DNA of 64,000 bases from a virus, in the IMG/VR virus record IMGVR_UViG_3300042691_029560, positions 28,714 through 92,713 of that record. One strand, 5' to 3'. Shown here one piece after another: positions 42,860-50,999 of this stretch. Within the stretch, counting starts at the first letter, position 1, and each line of letters opens with the position of its first letter. Position numbers and translations under genes: made by a program. The notes under the pieces are model-generated. The model had not been told where the DNA came from. It was given only the letters and a program-made list of their open reading frames with translations, and did not search any database.

Positions 42860-43312
42860 CTAACGCCACTTCTTTTTGATTTTGGTGGATAACCTAGACA
42901 TGTCCAGAATAACTTTTTCTGGAACAGGGTTTTCTCTTTCCGCATTTCTTAGCAAACATTCCGCAATCGAAACTTCAAGAAAAGAATTGTTGATTTCAAA
43001 ATCAACATTGAGAGTTTTAGATAATCTCTCTAATCGCCTAACTTCACTAGTTGCTAAGTTAGTGTTGTCCATGATTACCAACTGATAACCATTCTTGAAC
43101 GCTACCCTAATAAGATTAGTCCGCAACTTTCTTAGTAGTTGAGAACTATTTGAACCGCCACCAAAACTAGAACCAAACATAGAAGTAGCAAGTTCATCAT
43201 TATTGATCCGCAGGGCATAACCCGCAGGATAATCAGCAAGAAGTTTTTTAGCGTAAGTTGATTTTCCGCTAGCGGGTAGCCCTTGTAGAACCAGAAGTTT
43301 TTTAGAAGTCAT
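42860..43312 (-). CDS. P-loop kinase, polynucleotide-kinase-like
   Basis: 150 residues. The Walker A motif GLPASGKS lies at residues 11-18, followed by INNDEL (substrate-binding region) and VIMDNTN (Walker B-like), then RNAERENPVPEKVI. This matches the kinase half of T4 polynucleotide kinase and similar phage kinases, which phosphorylate 5'-OH nucleic acid ends, often in RNA or DNA repair. No phosphatase half and no RNA ligase are present. The start at 43312 is set by TATAAT, six bases, ATG, a leaderless arrangement. Confidence 0.82.
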   Translation of the reverse strand: MTSKKLLVLQGLPASGKSTYAKKLLADYPAGYALRINNDELATSMFGSSFGGGSNSSQLLRKLRTNLIRVAFKNGYQLVIMDNTNLATSEVRRLERLSKTLNVDFEINNSFLEVSIAECLLRNAERENPVPEKVILDMSRLSTKIKKKWR

Positions 43313-43346
43313 ACAAAGATTATACACTTCCGCAAAATAAAATCAA
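43313..43346 (-). promoter_or_regulatory. Leaderless promoter of the kinase gene
   Basis: -35 TTGATT, about 16 bases, -10 TATAAT, CTTTGT, ATG. The consensus -10 ends six bases before the start codon, with no ribosome site. Confidence 0.65.
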
Positions 43347-43411
43347 ACTATTTTCCGCGTGTTGATCACCGCGTGTAGCTGCATTGGATCCATGCTGCAA
43401 CACCGGGTAAG

Positions 43412-43441
43412 AATAAACCCCGGCACCTGGCCGGGGAATAT
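43412..43441. terminator. Hairpin terminator
   Basis: CCCCGGC and GCCGGGG around a short loop with A/T flanks, beyond the stop of the gene at 43458. Confidence 0.7.
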
Positions 43442-43457
43442 TCGAAGCTTCGGCAAC

Positions 43458-43736
43458 TTACTTAGTAAGTTCCAACAAATCTTCGGGGATGTAATCTGGA
43501 ACGCCAGCCATAAATAGTCCAACCTTGATTACAAGTTCGGCAGGTGTAGTTTTCATACAGCCAGCAACTTCTACCAGCATTTCACTAGACGCTTCTTTTT
43601 TAGCGTTTTCTAGTTCCCAAAGATAAGTAAGCGATACACGCCCCGAACCATTGGAAGCCATTTTTCTCAAGGTGAGGTTATTGTCGTATCGGTATTCGGC
43701 AATAACTTTACCTAAGGCATCTCTAAACTTCATCAT
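43458..43736 (-). CDS. Xre-family HTH regulator
   Basis: 92 residues starting MMKFRDALGKVIAEYRYDNN. LTLRKMASNGSGRVSLTYLWELENAKKEASSEMLVEVAGCM is an Xre-type HTH. GGAGAG nine bases upstream supports this start, which overlaps the previous gene by 14 bases. The C-terminal PEDLLELTK is typical of actinobacterial Xre proteins. Possible regulator of the cassette promoters. Confidence 0.75.
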   Translation of the reverse strand: MMKFRDALGKVIAEYRYDNNLTLRKMASNGSGRVSLTYLWELENAKKEASSEMLVEVAGCMKTTPAELVIKVGLFMAGVPDYIPEDLLELTK

Positions 43737-43923
43737 CAAACTCTCTCCAACTATCTCCCGAGCCTTCAATAAGACTTAGGTTTGAACCATTATCCCACTC
43801 TACCATAATCGTTAGGTAGCCCCAAGGGTCAGTGTATTCTCCAACCTTAGTTCCAACGTCTCCACTTTTTAGAGATGTATAAGGGTCGCTAGTGTTTAGC
43901 AACAGGACTCTTTTATTTGCCAT
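43723..43923 (-). CDS. DUF4314-like small protein
   Basis: 66 residues. MANKRVLLLNTSDPYTSLKSGDVGTKV, then MVEWDNGSNLSLIEGSGD, resembles the DUF4314 family (small beta proteins of phage and mobile DNA). GAAAGGAAATCAAA before the ATG; operon with the Xre gene. Confidence 0.75.
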   Translation of the reverse strand: MANKRVLLLNTSDPYTSLKSGDVGTKVGEYTDPWGYLTIMVEWDNGSNLSLIEGSGDSWREFDDEV

Positions 43924-44043
43924 TTTGATTTCCTTTCATTAGCAGTAGTTCTATAGTATCAATAACCGCAGACATTTCAAGTTTATTCCGGTGTGTTTTT
44001 GGATCGGTGTCGCAGAGATCTCTAGCACACCAGCTAAAGCGAA

Positions 44044-44072
44044 ACCCCCGAGCCAAGCAGTAACTCGGGGGT
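44044..44072. terminator. Hairpin terminator
   Basis: ACCCCCGAG pairs with CTCGGGGGT, beyond the stop of the gene at 44089. Confidence 0.75.
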
Positions 44073-44088
44073 ACGCTTAGTTGCGGTG

Positions 44089-44559
44089 TTAGGCAAGCAC
44101 CGCAACCGCTCCACCAACCAAAGTGAGAACAATTGCGTAAGGTCCTAGCGTAATACTTCCACGCAGAGTTGCCCTAACACGCCTAACCGCAGTAGCCATA
44201 GTCAAGCCATACGCTAGAACTAATGCCAGAGCGATTACCGCAAGTGAATAGAGAACAGAGAAATAACCAAGAGCGAGCGTGATACCAACAAAGAGTTTCA
44301 CATCACCCATACCGAGCCACTCTAATCCATTTAGGTAAACACCTAGAAACAGAATAGCAACCGCAGTTCCAAGAGTGATTAGCAGACTAATCCACTGCCC
44401 ATCAACCAGAGATACAACAATGGTAGTAATGAAAGACAGAGCGATAAATGGCAGAACCATTTTGTTTGGTAAGCGGTGTTCCCTAACATCAACAATGATT
44501 AGGGGAATAGCGATTACCGCAAGATACGCAAGCGGTAGTAGAGCAACAATGTCCAACAT
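44089..44559 (-). CDS. Type IV prepilin peptidase (A24) homologue
   Basis: 156 residues, almost all membrane-embedded. The two catalytic aspartates of A24 peptidases are in place: Asp24 in IIVDVREHRLPN and Asp86 in LGMGDVKLF. The N-terminal Cys-rich methylase part of PilD is absent, as in TadV/CpaA and archaeal types. Such enzymes cut leader peptides from prepilins. The start at 44559 is set by GAAAGGAAACTTT. No pilin gene is nearby. It could act on host Tad/Flp pili, a possible receptor, or be a moron. Confidence 0.85.
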   Translation of the reverse strand: MLDIVALLPLAYLAVIAIPLIIVDVREHRLPNKMVLPFIALSFITTIVVSLVDGQWISLLITLGTAVAILFLGVYLNGLEWLGMGDVKLFVGITLALGYFSVLYSLAVIALALVLAYGLTMATAVRRVRATLRGSITLGPYAIVLTLVGGAVAVLA

Positions 44560-44590
44560 AAAGTTTCCTTTCACTAAGGGACACTAGCAG

Positions 44591-44618
44591 TTTATAGCAA
44601 CCTACTGACATTTCGCAA
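44591..44618 (-). promoter_or_regulatory. Cassette promoter of the prepilin peptidase gene
   Basis: -35 TTGCGA, 16-bp spacer beginning AATGTCAG, -10 TATAAA. Confidence 0.78.
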
Positions 44619-44690
44619 ATCTATTTCCAGCGTGTTTGGATCAGTTTCCGCAGAGATCTCTGGCGAAGCTTCTGGCCAGACTAGGTTGCC

Positions 44691-45038
44691 CTAGTCCAAG
44701 TCCCCATCCTGAATAAAGATAATCTCTAACTTAGAGATGCGCTTGCCCCAGTTAGTGTCATAAACATAAGTAGCCATAACTGGATAATACCCATCACCTA
44801 ATCCACTTCTAACAACTACACCCGCACCAGCGTGTCCCATCGGAAAGTTTAGTTGCCCCGCACCCTCAACATCGAGAGTAGTTGCACACGCACCAGCCCA
44901 AGAATAATCCCCGATGCCAGTATCGCCCATCTCGTTATTTTGCCAATCATTCAGATAGCCAGGGTCAGTGATTAGAATTTGTCCGCTATCAACCGCACAA
45001 TAGCCAATCATTTTTGTTTCAGTTTTTGTAATCGCCAT
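44691..45038 (-). CDS. DUF4241-like small protein
   Basis: 115 residues starting MAITKTETKMIGYCAVDSG, set by GAAAGGAAAAACTAAA; a longer frame to 45092 would run through the promoter. ILITDPGYLNDW, then HAGAGVVVRSGLGDGYYPV, resembles DUF4241-type beta proteins of phages. Role unknown. Confidence 0.7.
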   Translation of the reverse strand: MAITKTETKMIGYCAVDSGQILITDPGYLNDWQNNEMGDTGIGDYSWAGACATTLDVEGAGQLNFPMGHAGAGVVVRSGLGDGYYPVMATYVYDTNWGKRISKLEIIFIQDGDLD

Positions 45039-45071
45039 TTTAGTTTTTCCTTTCGATAGGCGTATCAAAAT

Positions 45072-45099
45072 TCTATAGCAACCCGCAGACATTTCGCAA
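45072..45099 (-). promoter_or_regulatory. Cassette promoter of the 44691 gene
   Basis: -35 TTGCGA, 16-bp spacer beginning AATGTCTG, -10 TATAGA. Confidence 0.78.
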
Positions 45100-45177
45100 A
45101 CATTTCACCGCGTCAACAGATCGATTATTTAGAAGCTTCAAGCACCGGCATGATCCATACACCGGACATAAAGCAAA

Positions 45178-45206
45178 CACGCCCAACCTTTTCAGGTTAG
45201 GCGTGT
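45178..45206. terminator. Hairpin terminator
   Basis: ACACGCCCAACCT pairs with AGGTTAGGCGTGT around TTTC, beyond the stop of the gene at 45225. Confidence 0.7.
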
Positions 45207-45224
45207 AAGCGTTAGGCGATTAGA

Positions 45225-45743
45225 TTAGCAAATCTCAAAGCCACCAGAATTTAGCAGAAATTCGGCAAATTCTTTTAGGTCGTCAATTTCCAAATCGTAA
45301 TTGGTTTCCCAAGCCTCTTTTTTGCCCTCGCCATTACAGCCATTACACCAGCCAATAGTTCTGCCTAAGAGAATAGCAAGTTCGGCAGGGAGTTCTCGTT
45401 CAGGCATTTTGTTTTCAGTTCCAACTTCGTCAGCCCTGATTCCCGAACCATCACAGAATTCGCAGTCTAATCTCGGCAGACCAGCAAGGTAAGCGTTTCG
45501 TTGCGAGATGTAAAGTTCGGCAGTTCCATCAGCAATAGCAGAGAGAATAGCGTTTCCAAGTTCCACGCTAGCAGTTCCATCTAGTCCATCGCCATCGTTA
45601 GAGTGTCCATACTCAACAGCACCAGCGATTTCGTTATGAACATTTAGGCAGTAATCCCAGAGTGGTCGCCAACCCCAAACATTACGACGGAAATACGCTC
45701 CTACTTCATTAGTAGGATTCTTACCATAGACATCCATTCCCAT
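45225..45743 (-). CDS. Conserved phage protein with a DnaJ-like zinc centre
   Basis: 172 residues starting MGMDVYGKNPTNEVGAYFRRN, a highly characteristic phage family start. CEFCDGSG and CNGCNGEG form a DnaJ-type CxxCxGxG zinc centre; a WGWRPLWDYCLNVH segment precedes it. Function unknown. GAAAGGAAAACTAAAA before the ATG. Confidence 0.78.
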   Translation of the reverse strand: MGMDVYGKNPTNEVGAYFRRNVWGWRPLWDYCLNVHNEIAGAVEYGHSNDGDGLDGTASVELGNAILSAIADGTAELYISQRNAYLAGLPRLDCEFCDGSGIRADEVGTENKMPERELPAELAILLGRTIGWCNGCNGEGKKEAWETNYDLEIDDLKEFAEFLLNSGGFEIC

Positions 45744-45975
45744 TTTTAGTTTTCCTTTCACTAGGGAATTTATTACTAGGTCAGTTTATAGCAACGCCCC
45801 GACATTTAGCAAATTATTAGCAAACTTTTTTTCGGCGTGTTTTGGATCATAATCAACGCCCCGGAGCTTATCGGCAGAGATCTCCCCGGCCTAAATATGA
45901 TCCGCGCATCTCCGGCCGGAAATAGATAAAGGCCGGCACCAACCGGCACCGGCCAAATCTTGAAATCTCGGCAAA

Positions 45976-46215
45976 CTATTCTTCTAGGTTTCCAAGTTCC
46001 CACTTATCGCAAAGGTCGCAACCAAACTCACCATTAGAGTTAGGTTGTAAATCGTGGTCGTTATTCTTGAACCACTCGGCAAACTTAGAGCGCTCACTAT
46101 CAGTCGTGTATTCAATACTCGCCCAAAAGTGTTCATCAATCTCGTCTTCGTCAATCACAACTAAGTTAGTGTGGTCGCCCCAGTTTCCGTCTTCGGCAAA
46201 ATAAAAGTTCGGCAT
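45976..46215 (-). CDS. Hypothetical 79-residue acidic protein with a CxxC pair
   Basis: MPNFYFAEDGNWGDHTNLVVIDED, then FGCDLCDKWELGNLEE. The ATG overlaps the upstream TAA by one base. Unknown. Confidence 0.62.
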   Translation of the reverse strand: MPNFYFAEDGNWGDHTNLVVIDEDEIDEHFWASIEYTTDSERSKFAEWFKNNDHDLQPNSNGEFGCDLCDKWELGNLEE

Positions 46216-46430
46216 TACTTCTCACCCCCACTCACCCAAGTATCAATCTCGCTAAACTCTACGCACTTACAAAGTTCATCACCTTCGGCTTCGGCTTCTT
46301 CACCAAAAGGCGGAAATCCGCAAGAGCAATCTTTACCCGAGATGTAGTCGTGATACTTCTGTTCGGCTTCTTCGGGTGTATCGGCAACAACATCATACTT
46401 CTTGCCGATAAGTACTTGATAAATAGCCAT
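46215..46430 (-). CDS. Hypothetical 71-residue Cys-containing protein
   Basis: MAIYQVLIGKKYDVVADTPEEAEQKYHDY resembles a small fold seen in many phage proteins that process short beta-alpha units, then CSCGFPPFGEEAEAEGDELCKC, a metal site. Start set by GAAAGGAAACCTA. Coupled to the 45976 gene. Confidence 0.65.
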   Translation of the reverse strand: MAIYQVLIGKKYDVVADTPEEAEQKYHDYISGKDCSCGFPPFGEEAEAEGDELCKCVEFSEIDTWVSGGEK

Positions 46431-46591
46431 TAGGTTTCCTTTCGTTAGGCTCATACAAAGTCTAGCGGTTTAGGTATCTCCACGCAACAACACGCCGCAA
46501 CTTATTCTTGGAGATTCACCGTTGATCATAATCGCGCAGAGATCTCTAGCTCGCCGTAATCTTTAGCTCGCCGGCCGGTAGATACGGCAAA

Positions 46592-46617
46592 GGGGACATC
46601 ACCTAAGTGACATCCCC
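46592..46617. terminator. Hairpin terminator
   Basis: GGGGA...CAC pairs with GTG...TCCCC with two internal mismatches, just beyond the stop of the gene at 46635. Confidence 0.55.
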
Positions 46618-46634
46618 ACGCCGTTCAGTTCGGG

Positions 46635-47078
46635 TTAGCGATACTGCCAGAGTTCAAGTTCTTCTTCGGTTGCAAGCCTGAAGATAAACTTGCCAGTCCC
46701 CATCGGCTCATCGTGCGAGTATCTAACGGCAGACATCTCGCCGTCTTCGTAAGTGAAGCGTAAAGTAAAGTCGCCGTTTATCGCAAGTGCCTTGATGATT
46801 GCATCCGTGTTCGTCTTAGCGATAGCGAACCCACTACGGCGTTGCCAACCCACGCCAGAGCCACCAATGTAAAGCATGTCGTCTTCAGTCCAACCTTTAG
46901 ACTTGATGAACGGCTGAACAATGTCGTAGTCCAAATTGGACTTGTCGTCTTCATAGCAACCCATACACCAATCGGCAGGGACAGGGTCGCCGTCTTCGTC
47001 TAAGACTTCACTCTCGGTTTCTTCATCCCACTTGGTGCAACGGCAGTAATCAACTAACTCGTATTCAATCTTGACCAT
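46635..47078 (-). CDS. Hypothetical 147-residue protein with an N-terminal Cys cluster
   Basis: MVKIEYELVDYCRCTKWDEET and ADWCMGCYED give a CxC...CxxC metal site; the rest is alpha/beta with YIGGSGVGWQRRSGFA and a beta-rich end. A phage family of this pattern is familiar but has no known function. GGAAAAGATTATG start. Confidence 0.7.
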   Translation of the reverse strand: MVKIEYELVDYCRCTKWDEETESEVLDEDGDPVPADWCMGCYEDDKSNLDYDIVQPFIKSKGWTEDDMLYIGGSGVGWQRRSGFAIAKTNTDAIIKALAINGDFTLRFTYEDGEMSAVRYSHDEPMGTGKFIFRLATEEELELWQYR

Positions 47079-47164
47079 AATCTTTTCCTTTCGCTTGGTC
47101 GTGTATCCAGTATAGCGGTTTATAGTTTCAATGCAACTTTATCGGCGTGTTCAGATCGATCCGT

Positions 47165-47314
47165 TTAGCTCGCCGTATCGTCATCGGCATTAGTGATAAT
47201 CTCGGCCAGCTTCACCATTACGGACTCAACCCATTCAGGGTCATCGGCGCGCTTCCACGCGTCATAGACTAGCCCGAAAACAAAGTCTTTTTCATCGGCA
47301 GACAGATTACTCAT
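47165..47314 (-). CDS. Hypothetical 49-residue protein
   Basis: MSNLSADEKDFVFGLVYDAWKRADD. The start is set by GGAG nine bases upstream, inside the end of the previous gene (eight-base overlap). Its first 20 residues resemble those of the upstream protein, so the two may be duplicates. Confidence 0.58.
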   Translation of the reverse strand: MSNLSADEKDFVFGLVYDAWKRADDPEWVESVMVKLAEIITNADDDTAS

Positions 47315-47492
47315 CTTCGGTTTCTCCAACTTGGTCGGCATAGCCATACTCAATTAGGTTTTCGTCTAACTTTCTTAGTAAAGCCAACGCCATCTTTTTT
47401 CTCTCGTCAGCGTTTTCGTGATTATCGGCAAAGGCGTAAGTTTGAGAAATAATACTCCACAGATAATCGTGTTCCTGTTTGGTTAGTTCCAT
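47307..47492 (-). CDS. Hypothetical 61-residue protein
   Basis: MELTKQEHDYLWSIISQTYAFADN and KKMALALLRKLDENLIEYGY; helical. GAAAGGAAAATT before the ATG. Possible paralogue of the 47165 protein. Confidence 0.6.
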   Translation of the reverse strand: MELTKQEHDYLWSIISQTYAFADNHENADERKKMALALLRKLDENLIEYGYADQVGETEDE

Positions 47493-47583
47493 AATTTTCC
47501 TTTCGGGTCGTAAGTCCATTATACAGATTTATCAACTCGCCGCAACTCTATCCGCGTGTCGCGTGGATCGGAGCTGGCCGGAA

Positions 47584-47703
47584 TTAGTCTTCTAACTTGG
47601 CCTGGCACTTGGAGCAATAGACTTCATCGTCTTCCCAATAACCAGGCCGGCCACAGTGCCACCAAGAGATGTCTTGGTCGTCTTTCAACTCCCAGTTACT
47701 CAT
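47584..47703 (-). CDS. Tiny zinc-ribbon-like protein
   Basis: 39 residues: MSNWELKDDQDISWWHCGRPGYW, then YCSKCQAKLED. One Cys plus a CxxC pair and His. Overlaps the end of the upstream gene by eight bases. Confidence 0.52.
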   Translation of the reverse strand: MSNWELKDDQDISWWHCGRPGYWEDDEVYCSKCQAKLED

Positions 47704-47884
47704 CAAGAGATTCCACCGTGTAGTCCCAACGCCTAAGCGTTAGGTCAAGTCCCTCGTTATCAAAGATTCTGGAAACAGCAAGCATCGCGATATGGTAGTC
47801 GTCTGCTTCAATCTCGCCATCATAATCAACGGTAGTAATAAAACTAGTCTGGTCGGTTGTTAGGGTTACGGTATAACTTGCCAT
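47696..47884 (-). CDS. Hypothetical 62-residue protein
   Basis: MASYTVTLTTDQTSFITTVDYDGEIEADDYHIAMLAVSRIF pattern: two strands, a helix, then RRWDYTVESLDE. Similar in style to the 37799 protein. GAAAGGAAGAATCAC before the ATG. Confidence 0.6.
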   Translation of the reverse strand: MASYTVTLTTDQTSFITTVDYDGEIEADDYHIAMLAVSRIFDNEGLDLTLRRWDYTVESLDE

Positions 47885-47934
47885 GTGATTCTTCCTTTCG
47901 TTAGGCATGTATCTATTGTATCGGTTATCGGTTA

Positions 47935-48123
47935 TTAGTCAAGCATAGGTCGTAGTTTCGCAACGGATCTTTCGTACTCAGCTTCTGTCTCAGCTCGCCA
48001 CTCCCCGAGCTCGTCACTCCAAACTAATCCGTCATGAAATCTAGCTACCGCGGTATCGTCATCGATCTCCACCTCGCCGGTTTCAAGATCCACAGCAACA
48101 ACAAAATAAAGCTTCTCACTCAT
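47935..48123 (-). CDS. Hypothetical 62-residue acidic protein
   Basis: MSEKLYFVVAVDLETGEVEIDDD, then EWRAETEAEYERSVAKLRPML. The ATG overlaps the upstream TGA by one base (TGATG). Last gene of a cluster with 48410 and 48123. Confidence 0.6.
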   Translation of the reverse strand: MSEKLYFVVAVDLETGEVEIDDDTAVARFHDGLVWSDELGEWRAETEAEYERSVAKLRPMLD

Positions 48124-48410
48124 CAAACACTCTCCGTTTCATGTAGGTCGCACCAGCAACCTTCGTCATCATCAGGGTATCCAGCATGCTCGCCAACCGG
48201 TAAGCATGTTTGGTGATAAAAATTTCCTTCTTTATCTCGCACGTCGCAGTCTAAATAAATCTGCTTGTCGCACTCGTCGCACGCAAATCCCGAACACTCG
48301 GCGCAACCCCAACCGTCTTCAACCGGCAACCGGTTCACAAATCTACCGGAGCCAAACGCAGTACTCTCGCCACAATAGTAGCAAGGGTCAATAACTTTCT
48401 TCTTTCCCAT
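48123..48410 (-). CDS. Zinc-finger protein with several Cys pairs
   Basis: 95 residues. Cys pairs in CYYCG, CAECSGFACDEC, then LDCD, HQTCL and CWCDLH; a treble-clef/LIM-like zinc protein. The ATG shares a base with the upstream stop. Nucleic-acid or protein binding likely. Confidence 0.65.
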   Translation of the reverse strand: MGKKKVIDPCYYCGESTAFGSGRFVNRLPVEDGWGCAECSGFACDECDKQIYLDCDVRDKEGNFYHQTCLPVGEHAGYPDDDEGCWCDLHETESV

Positions 48411-48643
48411 TACGCACCACGCTTTCCTGCTGGATGTCTAACCATACTAATCTGTAAATCAAACTCTTTCTCGCCAACTCTCTCGTAATACTTGTAGAGA
48501 AAACCAGCGAGAACTACACGGTAAAACTCGCCACGCTTAGACTTCGGGAATAACTTGTAAAACGCTAAGGCGAACACTAACCGTTTAGGCACGCCAACTT
48601 CGCCAAGCAAAAACTTTCTTGACTTCTTATTTAGTTTCAACAT
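48410..48643 (-). CDS. Small basic protein
   Basis: 77 residues starting MLKLNKKSRKFLLGEVGVPKRLV (GAAAGGACTAGTT sets the start). Very basic with Tyr/Phe-rich helices; ends AGKRGA. Unknown function. Confidence 0.6.
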   Translation of the reverse strand: MLKLNKKSRKFLLGEVGVPKRLVFALAFYKLFPKSKRGEFYRVVLAGFLYKYYERVGEKEFDLQISMVRHPAGKRGA

Positions 48644-48786
48644 AACTAGTCCTTTCACTAGTGAATACCGTATCACTCTACCAAATACCCATGACATTTG
48701 TAAGAACACGCCGACAAAAGATCTGCCCGCGTAATCTTAGCTGGCCGGATCGTGCCGGCAGATTTCTCCACCGGCACTCGCCGAAA

Positions 48787-49293
48787 TCACCAACTACTCT
48801 GGTAATAAAAATCCCAACCATGAAGCCCACTTGTTTCAAACTTCGGGTTGTTCAAAATCCGTTCCAAGATAGCGATAGTGTCGTCAATCTGCTCGTAATA
48901 CCACTCGTCATACTCGGTAGAGCCAAAGAAAAATCCACTTTCACTCGGCAACAAATCACCTGCTAGTGATTTATCAACGCTGATTTGCTGGCACAAAGTT
49001 AGTAGTTCAACTAACTTCTCTCTTTCAAAAAAGTATTTACCGCAGTCATCAACTCCCTCTTGGACATTATCAACAAACCACTTATGGATTTGATTTGCTT
49101 TACGCCAATAACCAACTTTGGCGTGTAGTTCCACGCTTGGAAAATCTTGGCAGACTTCTTCCAAACCTAAACCAACAGCACCAATAATCTCGGTAAAGGC
49201 TGGCACAGGCGTTCTTACAACCTGCTCGTTCTCTCTTGAATAATCCACGCCTGAAACATACTTTCTGGCGTATAAATACATGTCTAGTCCCAT
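48787..49293 (-). CDS. Conserved phage protein (MGLDMYLYARKYV family)
   Basis: 168 residues. The start MGLDMYLYARKYV and the core YWRKANQIHKWFVDNVQ mark a widespread phage family with no known activity. The rest is helical with a CGKYFFEREKLVELLTLC segment. GAAAGGAAATCCAA before the ATG; single-gene cassette upstream of a conserved upstream spacer. Confidence 0.75.
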   Translation of the reverse strand: MGLDMYLYARKYVSGVDYSRENEQVVRTPVPAFTEIIGAVGLGLEEVCQDFPSVELHAKVGYWRKANQIHKWFVDNVQEGVDDCGKYFFEREKLVELLTLCQQISVDKSLAGDLLPSESGFFFGSTEYDEWYYEQIDDTIAILERILNNPKFETSGLHGWDFYYQSSW

Positions 49294-49462
49294 TTGGATT
49301 TCCTTTCGTTAGGGATAGTAAAAGTATAATGGTCGGCACAGACATTTCACAACATTTCACAAAAAAAGTTTCGCGTGTTTGGATCATGTTTCGCAGCTAC
49401 GGTTAGCCTGGTCGAAGCTCCGGTGAGCTCCGGTCCGGCTCGCCAAGATCTCGGGATAGACA

Positions 49463-49498
49463 AATCCCCCTACAGGAAAGGAAGAAGTGTAGGGGGAT
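49463..49498. terminator. Terminator whose loop complements the phage ribosome site
   Basis: AATCCCCCTACA pairs with TGTAGGGGGATT. On the minus-strand transcript the loop reads CUUCUUCCUUUCC, complementary to GGAAAGGAA. Confidence 0.75.
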
Positions 49499-49524
49499 TC
49501 TCGTCATTCGGTTAGACCGAAAGT

Positions 49525-50196
49525 TTATTCATCGGTCGGTTTAGCAAACTTCTCAAAGTCGGCACGCATCTCACTCTCACCGATAACTCGGTTAGGGTCG
49601 TTGGTGTCTCTCGGGCAGTCTTCATACCACTCTTCTTCATCGTCAAAGTGGCTACACACACAACCATCTACATCGTCTTTCGCAACATAGTCAGCGTGAG
49701 AGTTCGGGATGTCCCAAGAATGAGTTTCTTCTACCTCGCCGTTCTCGCCGACATAAGTAGAACCCCACCCCTGTTCTTCTTCGCACCAGAACTCAAAGCG
49801 TAGTTCGGGGTGTTGCTCAACCATCGCACTCATTACAGGCTCGGGGATACTCCACGCCGTATTGTAAGAGATACTAATACTTCCAGTTGTGATGTCTTCC
49901 TTGCCGATGTAGGCATCACACGCATCCCACTTAGTTCCCCAGTTGGCAACATTCCAGTTATACCAGTTCCCACTAGTATCCCCCATTGACTTTCCATCAG
50001 CGTATCCGTGAATACCAAAGTATTCACCACTATCTACGATGTCTTGACTTGGTGATACAAAGTTCCAGAAAGAGAAGTATTCATCACTCATCTTGCCGTC
50101 TTCTTGTGGTCGTGGTTGTGTTGATTTCTTGATAAAGGTTTCAAGGTCTTCTACCTTGCCTGTAATCTTTACAGATGAATAAACCCAGTTTGGCAT
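49525..50196 (-). CDS. Api92/DUF1281-like ferredoxin-fold protein
   Basis: 223 residues. MPNWVYSSVKITGKVEDLETF, NFVSPSQDI and NWYNWNVANWGTKWDA match the DUF1281/Api92-like family found in phages and plasmids; its role is unknown. An acidic C-terminal part contains CVCSHFDDEEEWYEDC. GAAAGGAAATCAA before the ATG. Confidence 0.78.
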   Translation of the reverse strand: MPNWVYSSVKITGKVEDLETFIKKSTQPRPQEDGKMSDEYFSFWNFVSPSQDIVDSGEYFGIHGYADGKSMGDTSGNWYNWNVANWGTKWDACDAYIGKEDITTGSISISYNTAWSIPEPVMSAMVEQHPELRFEFWCEEEQGWGSTYVGENGEVEETHSWDIPNSHADYVAKDDVDGCVCSHFDDEEEWYEDCPRDTNDPNRVIGESEMRADFEKFAKPTDE

Positions 50197-50271
50197 TTGA
50201 TTTCCTTTCGTTAGCCGTAGTAAGAGTTTAGCGAAGTTATTATCTCAACGCAAGTTTATCGAGCTAAATTT

Positions 50272-50382
50272 TTACTCGCCGTCGTCGTCTTGATCAGATA
50301 GACAAGTGCAATCAGCCGGGTATCGCTCTAAACAGATCTCGCACTGAGTTCCGCAGGCCACACATAAGCAGTTCAGCTCCAT
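50272..50382 (-). CDS. Tiny Cys-rich protein
   Basis: 36 residues with seven Cys (MELNCLCVACGTQCEICLERY, then DCTC), a probable zinc binder with an acidic end. Ribosome site AGGAG. Last gene of the cluster from 50927. Confidence 0.52.
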   Translation of the reverse strand: MELNCLCVACGTQCEICLERYPADCTCLSDQDDDGE

Positions 50383-50391
50383 CACCGGCTC

Positions 50392-50571
50392 CTATTCTTC
50401 TAACTTCCCACCGAGCATCGAGTAAACAATTGAATACGCATCCATCGCGCCTTCAAGATAACTAGCAGTATCATCATCGCCTTCTTCAAGAGCAGTAAGC
50501 GATAGTTCTTCCATCTCGTCAATCCGGATTTCACAGAACTCTTTTAGTTCTTCGGGTGTAGCAGGGAGCAT
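50392..50571 (-). CDS. Hypothetical 59-residue acidic protein
   Basis: MLPATPEELKEFCEIRIDEMEEL and a helical EEGDDDTASYLEGAMDAY. The ATG overlaps the upstream TAA by one base. Unknown. Confidence 0.6.
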   Translation of the reverse strand: MLPATPEELKEFCEIRIDEMEELSLTALEEGDDDTASYLEGAMDAYSIVYSMLGGKLEE

Positions 50572-50927
50572 TACGCCCCCTGCCCGAACTCGTCAGGTCT
50601 TCCAATGAAGTTCCAAGTGATAGTGTCGTCATCTTCTTCCACCTTTTCCCACATTTCAGCAATGTTGTCGTCAATGGCGATTTGGACAAACTTGGCGAGT
50701 TCCACGCCATCAGGGTTGCCAATTTTCTTGCTAATCTCAACGCAGAGTTCAGCGAGCATAGCCATTGGTGGAGTTGATAACTTCTTGCCAGCGTGGTCGC
50801 TTAGCACAAACAGAACACTAGCAACTAGGGTAGCAAGAACTTCTGCCCCATCATCAGTATTCCTGACCAACTCAATAGGGTTGGTGAATTCATCGTTCTC
50901 GTGGTCGTGGTTCGGGTTATCGCACAT
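50571..50927 (-). CDS. Hypothetical 118-residue acidic protein
   Basis: MCDNPNHDHENDEFTNPIELVRN (possible Cys/His metal site), a hydrophobic helix VLATLVASVLFVLSDHAG, and an acidic C-terminal half ending GRPDEFGQGA. GAAAGGAAACCCT before the ATG. Unknown. Confidence 0.65.
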   Translation of the reverse strand: MCDNPNHDHENDEFTNPIELVRNTDDGAEVLATLVASVLFVLSDHAGKKLSTPPMAMLAELCVEISKKIGNPDGVELAKFVQIAIDDNIAEMWEKVEEDDDTITWNFIGRPDEFGQGA

Positions 50928-50999
50928 AGGGTTTCCTTTCGTAGAGTGCTTACATAGCGATTATGCCACAGCCCTACGACATTTCGCAACACATTTCAC

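Noticed and set aside
45806-46003. Open frame of 65 codons on the minus strand
   Set aside because: It runs through the end of one gene and a palindrome-rich spacer, has no ribosome site and an odd composition.
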